Source: Clostridia bacterium
GTDB taxonomy: Bacteria; Bacillota; Clostridia; Christensenellales; Aristaeellaceae
Direction: 5' to 3'
NCBI GenBank assembly: GCA_030530315.1
Contig: JAUMVG010000001.1
Span: 1-64,000, forward strand
Length of the DNA stretch: 64,000 bases
Positions 22,868 through 32,218 of this stretch are shown here, in pieces. The notes below the pieces were generated by a model, which saw only the letters and a list, made by a program, of their open reading frames with translations, was not told where the DNA came from and made no database searches. The first letter of the stretch is position 1; each line of letters opens with the position of its first letter. Both the position numbers and the translations under genes were made by a program.

Positions 22868-25573
22868 ATGGCTGTGCGCAAAAAACTGCTGTTTGACTAT
22901 GGATGGCGATTTCACCGCGGAGATATTCACAGGCCGCCACTGATGAACTACATGGCCACCTATCACAACGCCAGCGCCGAAAGCGGGCGCGGCGGCGCAG
23001 CGGCCGCATACGACGATTCTGACTGGGAGCGCGTGGATCTGCCCCACGATATGGTGATCGGCGTTGAGCCGGATCCCTCCGAAAACGAGGACCACGGCTA
23101 TGTGCGGCGGGACAACGGGTGGTATCGAAACTACTTCTATCTGCCGCCGGAGGAGGAAGGAAGGCGACTGTCGCTGCTGTTCGACGGCGTGGCGACGGAG
23201 TGCATCGTCTGGGTCAACGGCGTGGAGTTGCGCCGCAACTTCACGGCCGGCACCAGCTTCGAGGTGGATTTCACCGACGTGGCGCGCTATGGGGACGAGG
23301 TCAACGTCGTCAGCGTCTACATAGACAATTCCACCTTCGAGGGGTGGTATTACGAGGGCGGCGGCCTCTACCGCCACGTATGGCTGCTGTCCCGGGACCG
23401 CCTGGGCTTCGGGACCTGGGGGCTGTTCGCGCGGCCCGAGCCCACGGAGGGCGGCGACTGGCAGGCGCGCATTGAGATCGATATTCAGAACGACCGCTAC
23501 GAGGCCGCCGACGCCCGCCTGTCGCTGCGCGTCCTGGATCCGAAGGGGGAGACGGCGGGAGTCTCCGAACTGGACCTGCGCATCGGGCCCCGGGAGAGCC
23601 GAACGGTTGAACAGTGTATCTGGCTGGCAAGACCCGCGCTGTGGTCGCCGGAAAGCCCCTGCCTGTACACGCTCCGGGCTGTCATCGAGGACCCGTCGGG
23701 CGCCGTCACAGACGAGGACAGCGTGCGCTTCGGCGTCCGGAAGGTCGACTTCGACCCGGATCGGGGCATGCTGATCAATGGAAAGCCGGTGCGCCTCCGC
23801 GGCATGTGCGTCCACCAGGAGCACGGCGGCCTGGGCGTGGCCATCCCGGACGGCGTGCTGGAATACCGCGTCCGTCGGCTGCAGGAGATGGGCTGCAACG
23901 CCATCCGCACCGCGCACAACCCGCCCGCGCCGCAGCTGCTGGACATCTGCGACCGGCTCGGCATGCTGATTATGGAGGAAAACCGCTGGCTGGACAGCGC
24001 GCCGGAGGGCATGCGCCAGCTGGAGGCCATGATCCGCCGGGACAGGAACCACCCCTGCGTCATCATGTGGTCCATGTTCAACGAGGAAGGCGCGATGGAG
24101 TTCGCCTTCGGCCCCAGGATCATGAACGCCATGCGGGCGCGGGCGCACCAGCTGGACGGCTCCCGCCCGGTGACCTACGCCCAGAACACGGGCCTGCTGC
24201 TGCCCGGCGTCGCCCGGACGGGGGATGTCATCGGCGTCAACTACAACAACGACTGGTATCCGAAGCTGCATGAAATGTATCCGGACATGATGCTCTACGG
24301 CTCGGAGACCATCGGCTATATCAACGGCAGGCTGAACGAGGTCATGGATACCTGGCACACCGCGCTGACGCACCCCTATCACGGCGGCATATTCGCCTGG
24401 ACCGGCTTTGACTACCGGGGCGAGGCGCACTGGCCGGACGTCTACTTCCGCTTCGGCGCCATGGACCCCTCCGGGTGCGCCAAGGACGGCTATCACCTCT
24501 ACCAGGCCTATTGGCGTGACGAGCCGCGCATTCACATCGCGACCACCTGGAAGCACGACGCGCCGGAGGGATCCGGGCAGGAGGTCCGCGTCTATACCAA
24601 CGCCGCCTGCGCGGAGCTCTTCGCCGGCGGGGAAAGCCTGGGACGCCAGAAGGTCGACCCCGCGTATCAAACCAGGTGGGACTTCAGGTATCGGGCGGTG
24701 CCGCTCACCGCGGTGGGTTTCGACACCGAAGGGCGGGAGACGTGCCGGTGCACGCTGGACAACCCGCAGGTGCCCGCGAGCCTGGTCCTGCGCAGGGAAG
24801 AGCAGATCCCGCTGCCGCTGGCAAACGGCATGGATGTGGCGATCTACAACGCCTGGGCGGTGGACGCGGCGGGCAAGGTATGCGACCGTGCCCAGGGCGA
24901 GCTGCTCGAGGTCTCCCTGGAGGGCCCAGCGCGCCTGCTCTGCGTCGGTGATGGCGACGTGCGGGACTATGCGCCGTGGGGCTCTGCGAACTGCCGGCTG
25001 CGGCGCGGGCACTGTCAGATCATCCTTCGGACGGAAAGGCAGCCCGGAACGGTCGTCCTTCGGGTGCGATCCGAAAATCTGGGCAGCGCCGAGGCGTGGC
25101 TGACGGTGTGCGAGGCGCCGCCCGTGGACAGGGTCGAGAGCGCGGAGAACCGCTTCATATCCGCTTGGAGGCGCTCGCCCGTATACGAGGAGATCAAGGA
25201 TCCCCGGCAGATGCTCGATCAGGATCCGGCGGACTGGACCGCGTTCTATACGTCGGATTGCGAGGCCACCCACGCGATCCTGACGGACGGCTGCGTGGGG
25301 CTGTACGCCGAGAGCGCCGTGCCCGCGGACGGCGCGGGCCGGCCGGTCATCGTGTTTGAACAGAACGACGTGGACTTCCACCTCCGGGTGGAAGCGGAAG
25401 GCGCGGAGCGCTTTGAGACCGAGGTGAAAGCCGGGGATACGAGGACGGTGACGCTGCCCGAAGCCTTCGTGCCGGGCACGAAGGTGACGCTGCGCGTGGG
25501 CATGTCGCCCAGGCAGGGCCGGGATCAGCTGACCATCTGCCACAACGTGCGGTGGCGCTTCGCAGATCAATAG
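22868..25573 (+). CDS. GH2 beta-galactosidase-like glycoside hydrolase
   Basis: A 901-residue GH2 enzyme without signal peptide, acting on imported oligosaccharides. Domain order: jelly-roll sugar-binding domain (about 1-190, with the typical YDDSDWERVDLPHD and GWYRNYF), immunoglobulin-like domain, TIM barrel (about 290-590), then a DUF4982-like region and further beta domains. The general acid/base is Glu406 (FNEEG) and the nucleophile is Glu480 (YGSETIG). Such proteins are beta-galactosidases, beta-mannosidases or beta-glucuronidases, and the exact sugar is open. ACGGAGGT precedes ATG 22868. It is followed after 15 nt by a paralogue. Confidence 0.9.
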   Translation: MAVRKKLLFDYGWRFHRGDIHRPPLMNYMATYHNASAESGRGGAAAAYDDSDWERVDLPHDMVIGVEPDPSENEDHGYVRRDNGWYRNYFYLPPEEEGRRLSLLFDGVATECIVWVNGVELRRNFTAGTSFEVDFTDVARYGDEVNVVSVYIDNSTFEGWYYEGGGLYRHVWLLSRDRLGFGTWGLFARPEPTEGGDWQARIEIDIQNDRYEAADARLSLRVLDPKGETAGVSELDLRIGPRESRTVEQCIWLARPALWSPESPCLYTLRAVIEDPSGAVTDEDSVRFGVRKVDFDPDRGMLINGKPVRLRGMCVHQEHGGLGVAIPDGVLEYRVRRLQEMGCNAIRTAHNPPAPQLLDICDRLGMLIMEENRWLDSAPEGMRQLEAMIRRDRNHPCVIMWSMFNEEGAMEFAFGPRIMNAMRARAHQLDGSRPVTYAQNTGLLLPGVARTGDVIGVNYNNDWYPKLHEMYPDMMLYGSETIGYINGRLNEVMDTWHTALTHPYHGGIFAWTGFDYRGEAHWPDVYFRFGAMDPSGCAKDGYHLYQAYWRDEPRIHIATTWKHDAPEGSGQEVRVYTNAACAELFAGGESLGRQKVDPAYQTRWDFRYRAVPLTAVGFDTEGRETCRCTLDNPQVPASLVLRREEQIPLPLANGMDVAIYNAWAVDAAGKVCDRAQGELLEVSLEGPARLLCVGDGDVRDYAPWGSANCRLRRGHCQIILRTERQPGTVVLRVRSENLGSAEAWLTVCEAPPVDRVESAENRFISAWRRSPVYEEIKDPRQMLDQDPADWTAFYTSDCEATHAILTDGCVGLYAESAVPADGAGRPVIVFEQNDVDFHLRVEAEGAERFETEVKAGDTRTVTLPEAFVPGTKVTLRVGMSPRQGRDQLTICHNVRWRFADQ

Positions 25574-25588
25574 AAAGGAGCCGAGGGT

Positions 25589-28372
25589 ATGGAGACGATC
25601 AAACGCAGGATGTTGCTGATGGACACGGATTGGCGCTTTCATCGCGGCGACGTGCCCCATGAGAAAATCGTCGAGCACATGTACACCTATGACCTGTGCA
25701 AGACCACCCGCGGCCATGGGCCGGCGGCGGTCAGCTATCCGGACGAGGACTGGCAGCGGGTCAGGCTGCCCCACGACTTCCTGATCGAGGGCGAGCCGTC
25801 GGAAAGCGAGAACGGCATCAAGGGCTCCTATGCCCGGCCCAACGGCTGGTACCGGCGGTACTTCCGCATCGAAGCAGGGGAGGCGCGGCACTACGCGCTG
25901 GTCTTCGAGGGGATCGCCACCCACAGCGTCATCTACCTGAACGGGCACCTGCTGTACCGCAGCTTCAGCGGCTACACCAGCTTTGAGGTGGACATCACGG
26001 ACTTCATCCGCACCGGCGAGGAGTTGAACGTGCTCTCCGTCTACGTCAAGAACCACGAGTCCGAGGGCTGGTGGTATGAGGGCGCGGGGATCTACCGCCA
26101 CGTGTGGCTGGCCAGCACCGGCGAGGTGCGCGTGGACAGCTGGGGCACCTTTGTGCGCACGGAGCGCGCGGGGGAATATGAATGGAAGACGCGCGTCGAA
26201 ACGCGGCTGAGGAACGACCGGTATGAGGCGGCGCGGGGCGAGCTGGTTTCGACGATCTGCGACGAAGGGGGAACGGCCATCGGCAGCGCCCGCCAGGCCT
26301 TCGAGATCCCGGCGCGGGAGGGGATGACCGTCGATCAGGTGATTCCCGTGAGCGCCCCGCGGTTGTGGAGCCTCGAAGCGCCGCGGATGCACAGGCTGAT
26401 CACCCGGGTATACGTGGACGGCGAACTGACGGACGACTATGAAACGCCCTTCGGATACCGCACCCTCCGCTACGATCCCGACGAGGGCTTCTTCCTGAAC
26501 GACCAGCCGGTCAAGCTGAAGGGCGTCTGCGCCCATCAGGACCACGGCGGCCTCGGCGCGGCGGTTCCGGACAGCGTCCAGGTGTTTCGCGTGCGGGCGC
26601 TGAAGGGCTGCGGGGCGAATGCGCTGCGCACGACCCACAACCCGGTGGCGCCGAGCCTTCTGGACGCCTGCGACCGGGAGGGCATGCTGGTCATGGAGGA
26701 GAACCGCTGGCTGGTCAGCTCGGATCAGCGAATGGGAGAGCTGGAGGCCATGATCCGGCGGGACCGCAACCATCCCTCCATCATCTTCTGGTCGGTGTTC
26801 AACGAGGACGCGATCCTCGACAAGCCCGCCGGGGCGAAGATGTTCCGGGCCATGTACGAGCGCGCTGCGAAGCTGGACGACACCCGGGCGATCATCGGCG
26901 CGCCGGTGCGGAACGTCGCCGCGGAGGAATACATCCGCAGTTCGCCCGTGATGGGCTTCAACTACAATTTTGAAAAGGTGGACATGCTCTACAAGTGCTG
27001 GCACAAGCCCCACGTCAACACGGAGACGCACCAGGGCAACTACGCCGGCGGCAACGACGGCTGGCGGCTGGCGGCGCTGAGGCCCTACGTGATGGGCATC
27101 TTCATCTGGGGCGTGGAGACCCGGGGCGAGACCTATTGGCCCAGGCTGTTCGCGCCGTGGGGGATCATGGACGGCATGTGCTACCCCAAGACCCACTACG
27201 AGCTTTATCGGAATTCCTATTGGGCGGACAGGCCGTCGATCAAGATCGTCCCCATGCTGGATTATCCGAAGATCCTGCCCGTCAGCCCCTGCTGGCTGAA
27301 CGCGAAAAAGTCCAGGATGAGCTATTGCTGGAACCCCCGCCAGCTGGAGGGACGGACGGTGGACGTCTGGGTGTACACCAACCTGCCCCGCGTGGAGCTG
27401 TGCCTCAACGGCCGCAGCCTCGGCGTGAAGTATGCCGATCCCTTTGAGCAGGTCTGCTGGCAGGTGCCCTACGAGCCCGGCGAGCTGGTCGCCGTCGGCA
27501 TGAACGCCGACGGGGATGTGATCGCCCGGGATGTGCTGCGCACCACCGGCCCGGCGGTCTCGCTGGCGTATGAGCTGCACAACGACAGGCTGCTGGCGGA
27601 TGGCGAGGACTGCGCGGTCATCACAGCCTATGCGGTCGATGCGGAGGGCAGGTTCGTGCCCGACGCCGACGGCGTCCCGGTGCGATTCGACGTTGCGGAG
27701 CATGGAACGCTGCTGGCGGCCTCCAACAGCGATCCGACGGATCACCGCCATCCCACGGACAGCGACGCCTATCTGTGGAACGGACGCTGCCAGCTGATCG
27801 TTCGCTCGGACGACCAGCCCGGGGACCTGGTGATCCGGGCGTCCAGCCCGCAGCTGGGGAACGCGGAGTGGCGCATACCGAGAGCGGCGGCGGCGCCGGT
27901 GCCGAGGGTGGAGCCGGCGGAATCCTGCTTCATCTCAACGGTGAAGGTCGGAAACTACTTTGAAGCGCTGGAGGATCCCTTCCGGGCGGATGCCCGCGGA
28001 GAGATCCAGTGGACGACCAAGCGGTTTGACAAGCGGCTGTTCACAGACATGCCCGTGGGCTTCAACGTGTTGCCCTACCGGCTGGAGGTGCGGCTGCCGG
28101 AGACCGCGAGCCCGCATACCGGCCTGTTCTTCGAGCACCTCGTCGGGCGCATTCACATCCAGGTGGTGGACGAAAGCGGCGACTGCGTCCTGGAGCTGCG
28201 GGACGAGAACAGGGCGGAGCGCTATACGCTGGATCTTTCACAGTTCGAGCCGGGTTCGCGCCTGACGATCTATGTCGCCACCGAGATCGACCCGCCGACC
28301 TACCATGGGCCGAACCCGTACTGGCGCTTCATCGGCATGTATGGCATCGCAAGATGGGTGCATAAGAAATAG
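25589..28372 (+). CDS. GH2 glycoside hydrolase, tandem paralogue
   Basis: A 927-residue cytoplasmic GH2 enzyme with the same architecture as its neighbour (matching DTDWRFHRGDVP start, YPDEDWQRVRLPHD, GWYRRYF). The acid/base is Glu406 (FNEDA) and the nucleophile is Glu479 (VNTETHQ). The region around the nucleophile and the C-terminal third diverge strongly from the first paralogue, which suggests different linkage or substrate specificity. An AAAGGAG site precedes the ATG. The two genes very likely form one operon under the AraC regulator at 21687. Confidence 0.9.
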   Translation: METIKRRMLLMDTDWRFHRGDVPHEKIVEHMYTYDLCKTTRGHGPAAVSYPDEDWQRVRLPHDFLIEGEPSESENGIKGSYARPNGWYRRYFRIEAGEARHYALVFEGIATHSVIYLNGHLLYRSFSGYTSFEVDITDFIRTGEELNVLSVYVKNHESEGWWYEGAGIYRHVWLASTGEVRVDSWGTFVRTERAGEYEWKTRVETRLRNDRYEAARGELVSTICDEGGTAIGSARQAFEIPAREGMTVDQVIPVSAPRLWSLEAPRMHRLITRVYVDGELTDDYETPFGYRTLRYDPDEGFFLNDQPVKLKGVCAHQDHGGLGAAVPDSVQVFRVRALKGCGANALRTTHNPVAPSLLDACDREGMLVMEENRWLVSSDQRMGELEAMIRRDRNHPSIIFWSVFNEDAILDKPAGAKMFRAMYERAAKLDDTRAIIGAPVRNVAAEEYIRSSPVMGFNYNFEKVDMLYKCWHKPHVNTETHQGNYAGGNDGWRLAALRPYVMGIFIWGVETRGETYWPRLFAPWGIMDGMCYPKTHYELYRNSYWADRPSIKIVPMLDYPKILPVSPCWLNAKKSRMSYCWNPRQLEGRTVDVWVYTNLPRVELCLNGRSLGVKYADPFEQVCWQVPYEPGELVAVGMNADGDVIARDVLRTTGPAVSLAYELHNDRLLADGEDCAVITAYAVDAEGRFVPDADGVPVRFDVAEHGTLLAASNSDPTDHRHPTDSDAYLWNGRCQLIVRSDDQPGDLVIRASSPQLGNAEWRIPRAAAAPVPRVEPAESCFISTVKVGNYFEALEDPFRADARGEIQWTTKRFDKRLFTDMPVGFNVLPYRLEVRLPETASPHTGLFFEHLVGRIHIQVVDESGDCVLELRDENRAERYTLDLSQFEPGSRLTIYVATEIDPPTYHGPNPYWRFIGMYGIARWVHKK

Positions 28373-28811
28373 GCTCTTGTTTATCTCCTTTGGGTCCATC
28401 GGCCCGTCGCCTGATTGAAAGACAGCACGATGGACCCGGAGGAGAGCGAAGCAGGAATCCTGCGAGGTCAAACCGGTGAAGCGGCTGGGAAGAGAGGCCA
28501 GGCCGAAGACTGTGACATGGCTGGACGCGCTGTGACACTATCGGGGTCAAGGGCGAAAAGAGGCGTGGTTGTAATCGACGGACCGAAGCCGGCGTCGCCA
28601 TTATTGGAAATGGGCGCAGCGTGAATTGCTTTCAGGCATACCTCGAAAAGATGCCGCTACCAGTCCCAAAGGCAGGGGCGGCGAAATCCACAGCGGGCGC
28701 CATAACCCGCGTCAAGGCATCTGAACCCATTATCGCCCGACGCCGAATTCCCGGAACAATCCTGCAAAAACAGGGGTGTTCCGGGGATTTGTTTTGTCTC
28801 CAGCGGATTGA
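28373..28811. other. Convergent intergenic region without a supported gene
   Basis: Frames of 60-120 codons exist here on both strands, but none has a ribosome binding site or family motifs. The only clear structure is an inverted repeat, GGGTCCATCG (28392-28401) with CGATGGACCC (28428-28437), 20 bp after the GH2 stop, which may act as a weak terminator. GTTCCGGG near 28770 could contribute to the terminator of the HxlR gene. Confidence 0.5.
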
Positions 28812-29066
28812 TCATATCGTTTCCAATGCGGGAATCAGCGCCCTGCCGCGTTCTGTGAGGGAGTATTCCACTGTCGGGGGGATGGTCGGGTACTGCTCCC
28901 GGTGGATGAGCTGGTCTTTTTCCAGCTCCCGCAGGCACTTGGTCAGCATGGTGGGCGTGATACCCACCACCTTGCGCTCCAGCTCCTTGTAGCGCAGCGT
29001 CTGGTTCTCGGCGTCGGCGATGCACCACAGGATGGGCAGCATCCACTTTTGGCCGATAATCTCCAT
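28812..29066 (-). CDS. HxlR-family winged-helix regulator, probably N-terminally damaged
   Basis: The frame from the first ATG encodes 84 residues with the HxlR core: EIIGQKWMLPILWCI, LRYKELERKVVGITPTMLT, and the wing PTVEYSLTERGRAL. HxlR proteins are usually 105-120 residues. The same frame runs upstream without a stop and reads NKKAPPTKKNICDTQRPIL, which is the expected N-terminus. It begins at codon TTC (29130-29132), placed 8 nt after GGAG, exactly where ATG or TTG should stand. ATG 29066 has no ribosome binding site. The natural start therefore seems lost and the gene may be inactive or poorly expressed. Confidence 0.7.
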   Translation of the reverse strand: MEIIGQKWMLPILWCIADAENQTLRYKELERKVVGITPTMLTKCLRELEKDQLIHREQYPTIPPTVEYSLTERGRALIPALETI

Positions 29067-29127
29067 GGCGAAGAGTATGGGGCGTTGGGTGTCGCAGATG
29101 TTCTTCTTCGTGGGCGGCGCTTTTTTG

Positions 29128-29156
29128 TTGAAGCGGCTTTCTCCGTATGTTATAAT
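29128..29156 (+). promoter_or_regulatory. Promoter of the two-component system
   Basis: TTGAAG (29128-29133), 17 bp, TATAAT (29151-29156). The -35 hexamer overlaps the position of the missing HxlR start codon on the other strand. Confidence 0.7.
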
Positions 29157-29257
29157 ACTATAAACACAGAACGGCCAAGTCCCGCGGCGAAGGCCGCGGA
29201 GGTCACCGTTTGAATCAGGTGGCGGGGAAAACGCTTCGAGGGATGGAGGCGTGGAAG

Positions 29258-30970
29258 ATGAAGCGACGACAGCCGATGTTCAGCCTGCGAAAGAGCGTGC
29301 TGCGGATCCTGGTGATCGGCATGGCGGCGCTGCTGCTGCTTGCCGGGGCCCTGCTGGTGTTCACCATGAGCCAGTATCACCGGCAGGTGGACGAGCGCGA
29401 CATGGATTTGCTGCAGAGCGCCAACGGCGAGCTGAACCGCGCCTACGACAATGTGCGCAGGGCGGTCAACGCGATCTATTCCACCGGCGCGTTCTTTGAA
29501 GGTAGCCCGGCGAATGAGAGCGGCACGGAGAATACCACGCGCATCTACAACACGCTGAACATGCTGAAGCTGCAGATGCAGACCAGCGGAAACATCGGCG
29601 GGCTGATGATGGTCTACAGCGATCTCAAGCCGGTGCTCTACCACATGGACAGTTCGATTTCCTATCGGGATCAGGAGCTGCTCAACGCCCTCGGCAGGGA
29701 CCTCGGCACGGACAGTTTCTCCGTCGATTCCATGGTCGTGGAGGGCTCGGACAGCGACTATTACTTCCTGTCCATGCAGAAGCCCGGCGCGAAGATCTGC
29801 GGGTTCGTCAGCCTGGGATCGGTGCTGCCCTCGGGCGGCGACCACGCCCACTGGGGCTATGTCAGCGGCGGCGCGTTTCACTGGATCCCCGGCTGCGCGG
29901 CGGAGGGACTGGAGATCGACGCCGGGAAGCTGACGGGCGGCGCGAACCGGCTGTGGGAGTACACGGCCTACGCCCAGGGAAACCTCTCCACAGGGGTGAC
30001 GCTGGTGCGCGTGGTGGACGAATCCTGGGGCCGCTGGTTCAACGGCCAGCACATCGCCATCGCCGCGGCCATACTGCTGCTGCTGGTGCTGTTCGTTGCC
30101 GTGCGGCGCTTCGCCATCCGGGAACTGTCCGTACCCCTCGAGGACATGAGGGCGACGATGACCCAGCTCCAGGGCGGCCAGTGGGACGCCGACTTCAAGG
30201 CGCCCAACCGCATCCAGGAGATCGAGGACGTGCGCCAGGCGGTCAACACCATGCTGAAGGGCATCGAGCAGTACAAGAACCAGGCCTACGAGGAGCAGAT
30301 GGAGCGGCAGCGCACCCAGCTGCAATACGCCCAGCTGCAGCTGGCCCCTCACTTCTACACGAACTGCCTGAAAAACGCCTATTACATGCTGCAACTGAAG
30401 GAATACGACACGCTGGAGCGGTTCCTGCTCTGCCTGTCCACGCACCTGCGGTACCTGCTGCAGCCGGACAAGCCCTTCGTGACGCTGCGGGAGGAGAAGG
30501 CGTTCGTCGAAAACTACGTGGAGCTGCAGCGTCAGCTGACCCAGCGGGAGATCCAGTGCGCGATCCACATCGACGAAGCGGACCTCGATTTGCAGATCCC
30601 CATACTGGCCTTGCAGACCTTCGTGGAGAACTCCGTCAAATACGCCAAGCGCAGCGGGCGCGAGCGGCTGGAGATTTGGCTGAGGGTGCTTCGGCTGAAG
30701 GGCGAGGGCGGGGAAGCGCTGAACATCTCCTATGCCGACCGGGGCGGCGGATATCCGCCGGAGGTGCTGGACATGCTGAACAACCGGGTGCCCGCGGACC
30801 GGGAGGGCCTGGGCGTGGGCATCGTCAACCTGCTCAAGCGCTGCCGCTTTCACTATGGCGACGCGGCCAGCTGGGGTTTCTACAATGACGACGGCGCGGT
30901 CAGCGAACTGATCCTGCCGCTGGGCCCTGCGGGAAGAGACGAACGGAGCGAGGGGAGGGACGACCGGTGA
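29258..30970 (+). CDS. YesM-like sensor histidine kinase
   Basis: A 570-residue membrane sensor kinase. TM1 lies at about residues 12-35, an extracellular sensor domain spans to about 255, and TM2 at about 262-283 is followed by a HAMP-like linker. The His_kinase domain (PF06580 type) has His365 in LAPHFYTN and the HATPase domain has LQTFVENSVKYA (N box) and GLGVGIVNL (G box). I chose ATG 29258 because GGAGG (29245-29249) lies 8 nt upstream. A TTG at 29210 with GGAGGT is possible. It overlaps the response-regulator gene by four bases (GTGA). It probably senses an extracellular sugar and controls the importer at 32219. Confidence 0.88.
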   Translation: MKRRQPMFSLRKSVLRILVIGMAALLLLAGALLVFTMSQYHRQVDERDMDLLQSANGELNRAYDNVRRAVNAIYSTGAFFEGSPANESGTENTTRIYNTLNMLKLQMQTSGNIGGLMMVYSDLKPVLYHMDSSISYRDQELLNALGRDLGTDSFSVDSMVVEGSDSDYYFLSMQKPGAKICGFVSLGSVLPSGGDHAHWGYVSGGAFHWIPGCAAEGLEIDAGKLTGGANRLWEYTAYAQGNLSTGVTLVRVVDESWGRWFNGQHIAIAAAILLLLVLFVAVRRFAIRELSVPLEDMRATMTQLQGGQWDADFKAPNRIQEIEDVRQAVNTMLKGIEQYKNQAYEEQMERQRTQLQYAQLQLAPHFYTNCLKNAYYMLQLKEYDTLERFLLCLSTHLRYLLQPDKPFVTLREEKAFVENYVELQRQLTQREIQCAIHIDEADLDLQIPILALQTFVENSVKYAKRSGRERLEIWLRVLRLKGEGGEALNISYADRGGGYPPEVLDMLNNRVPADREGLGVGIVNLLKRCRFHYGDAASWGFYNDDGAVSELILPLGPAGRDERSEGRDDR

Positions 30971-32058
30971 AGGTGCTGCTGGTGGACGACCAGGCGCGCA
31001 TACTGGAAGCGACGAAAAGGCTGGTGGACTGGAACAAGCTGGGCGTCGATCGGGTGCTGACAGCGCAGAGCGCGGACGAGGCCAGGACCATACTGGACGG
31101 CGAAGACGTGGACATCCTGCTGACGGATATCGAAATGCCTGGGGAGGACGGCATCGCCCTGCAGCGCTGGCAGCGGGAGCATCACCCGGAGGTGATGTGC
31201 ATCTTCCTGACCTCCCACGCCGACTTCGCCTATGCGCGGGAGGCCCTGCGCAACGGGGCCTATGACTACATCCTCCAGCCGGCGGCCATCCCCGAGATCG
31301 AAAAGGTGCTGGAGCGGGCCGTCGGCAGCCTGGCGGAGCGCAGGGACATGGCAGAGGTGAGCCGCAATGTGGATGAGGCGCTGTCCCAAGCACAGCGATA
31401 CACCCTCGAGTGGAGCCGGTGGATCGAGCAGGGGGACACCCAGCTGGTGCGCAGCCGGGTCGCGGCGATGCTGGACGAGGCCGAGGCGCGGGGCTCGCTG
31501 TCCGCGGGCTATTGCAAGCGGCTGCACTACATCTTCATGGAGGCCTGCCGCCTGGCGGCGCACATGCTGAAAACCGACCTGAAGACCCTGTTGGCGGACG
31601 CCGGCGAGGACGAGGAAGCGCTGGCGAAGGGCAGCGGCAGCCGGCAGGAGATGCTCGCGAGCGCGGACCGCTGCCTGCGCGCCTTTGATCTGCGCGCCCG
31701 CCGGGCGGGCAACGGCCAGGAATACACCACCGAGCAGCGCATCCGGGAGGTGGTCCACTACCTCAGCCAGAACATGGACCATATGATCTCCCGCAGCGAG
31801 GCCGCCCAGCACGCCTGCCTGAACGAGGACTACTTCTCCCGGGCCTTCAAAAAGGAGACGGGCATGGGCTACAAGGAGTTCGTGCTCAAGCAAAAGGCGG
31901 ACTACGCCATCAAGCTGTTGACCAACACCGACCTGCCCATCACGGTCATCGCCTCCAAGGTGGGCTACGACAACTACAACAACTTTACGCAGATGTTCCG
32001 GAAGCTCACCGGCAAGACGCCCACGGATTACAGAAAGTCAATGGAAAACGGGAATTGA
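30967..32058 (+). CDS. YesN-like response regulator with AraC output
   Basis: A 363-residue cytoplasmic activator. The receiver domain (1-120) has Asp7/Asp8, phospho-acceptor Asp54 (LTDIEMPG) and Thr82/Ser83. The conserved Lys of the KP motif is Gln104 (YILQPA), a substitution found in part of this subfamily. A helical middle region follows, and then the AraC domain (about 260-360) with MISRSEAAQHACLNEDYFSRAFKK and the second HTH, ending TPTDYRK. The GTG start overlaps the kinase stop. Three direct repeats directly downstream, before the binding-protein promoter, are probable targets. Confidence 0.88.
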   Translation: MKVLLVDDQARILEATKRLVDWNKLGVDRVLTAQSADEARTILDGEDVDILLTDIEMPGEDGIALQRWQREHHPEVMCIFLTSHADFAYAREALRNGAYDYILQPAAIPEIEKVLERAVGSLAERRDMAEVSRNVDEALSQAQRYTLEWSRWIEQGDTQLVRSRVAAMLDEAEARGSLSAGYCKRLHYIFMEACRLAAHMLKTDLKTLLADAGEDEEALAKGSGSRQEMLASADRCLRAFDLRARRAGNGQEYTTEQRIREVVHYLSQNMDHMISRSEAAQHACLNEDYFSRAFKKETGMGYKEFVLKQKADYAIKLLTNTDLPITVIASKVGYDNYNNFTQMFRKLTGKTPTDYRKSMENGN

Positions 32059-32163
32059 CGATCACTTTTTCGGCAAAACCCACAAGAAAACGATCAGAAA
32101 GTCGGAAAAACAATCATTGGGGTCGCAAAATGGATATGATTTGCGGCCCTGATTTTTTATAAT
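32058..32163 (+). promoter_or_regulatory. Activator-type promoter with three direct repeats
   Basis: ACGATCA-N5-TCGG-N-AAAAC occurs at 32058-32079 and 32090-32111, 32 bp apart (three helix turns). A related ACAATCA-N6-TCGCAAAA is at 32110-32130. The -10 box TATAAT is at 32158-32163 and its -35 position (32135-32140, TATGAT) is poor. Direct repeats abutting a weak -35 are typical binding sites of AraC-output response regulators, here most likely the one encoded just upstream. Confidence 0.6.
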
Positions 32164-32218
32164 CTAATTGTCAGATGGGAACAGGCTTCCCGAACAAAAA
32201 AGACAGGAGGATTTCACA

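Noticed and set aside
28329..28992. Frames of 69-123 codons on both strands between the GH2 operon and the HxlR gene
   Set aside because: They lack ribosome binding sites and motifs, and partly overlap the HxlR gene in antisense. I looked for a group II intron or transposase remnant here and could not support one.
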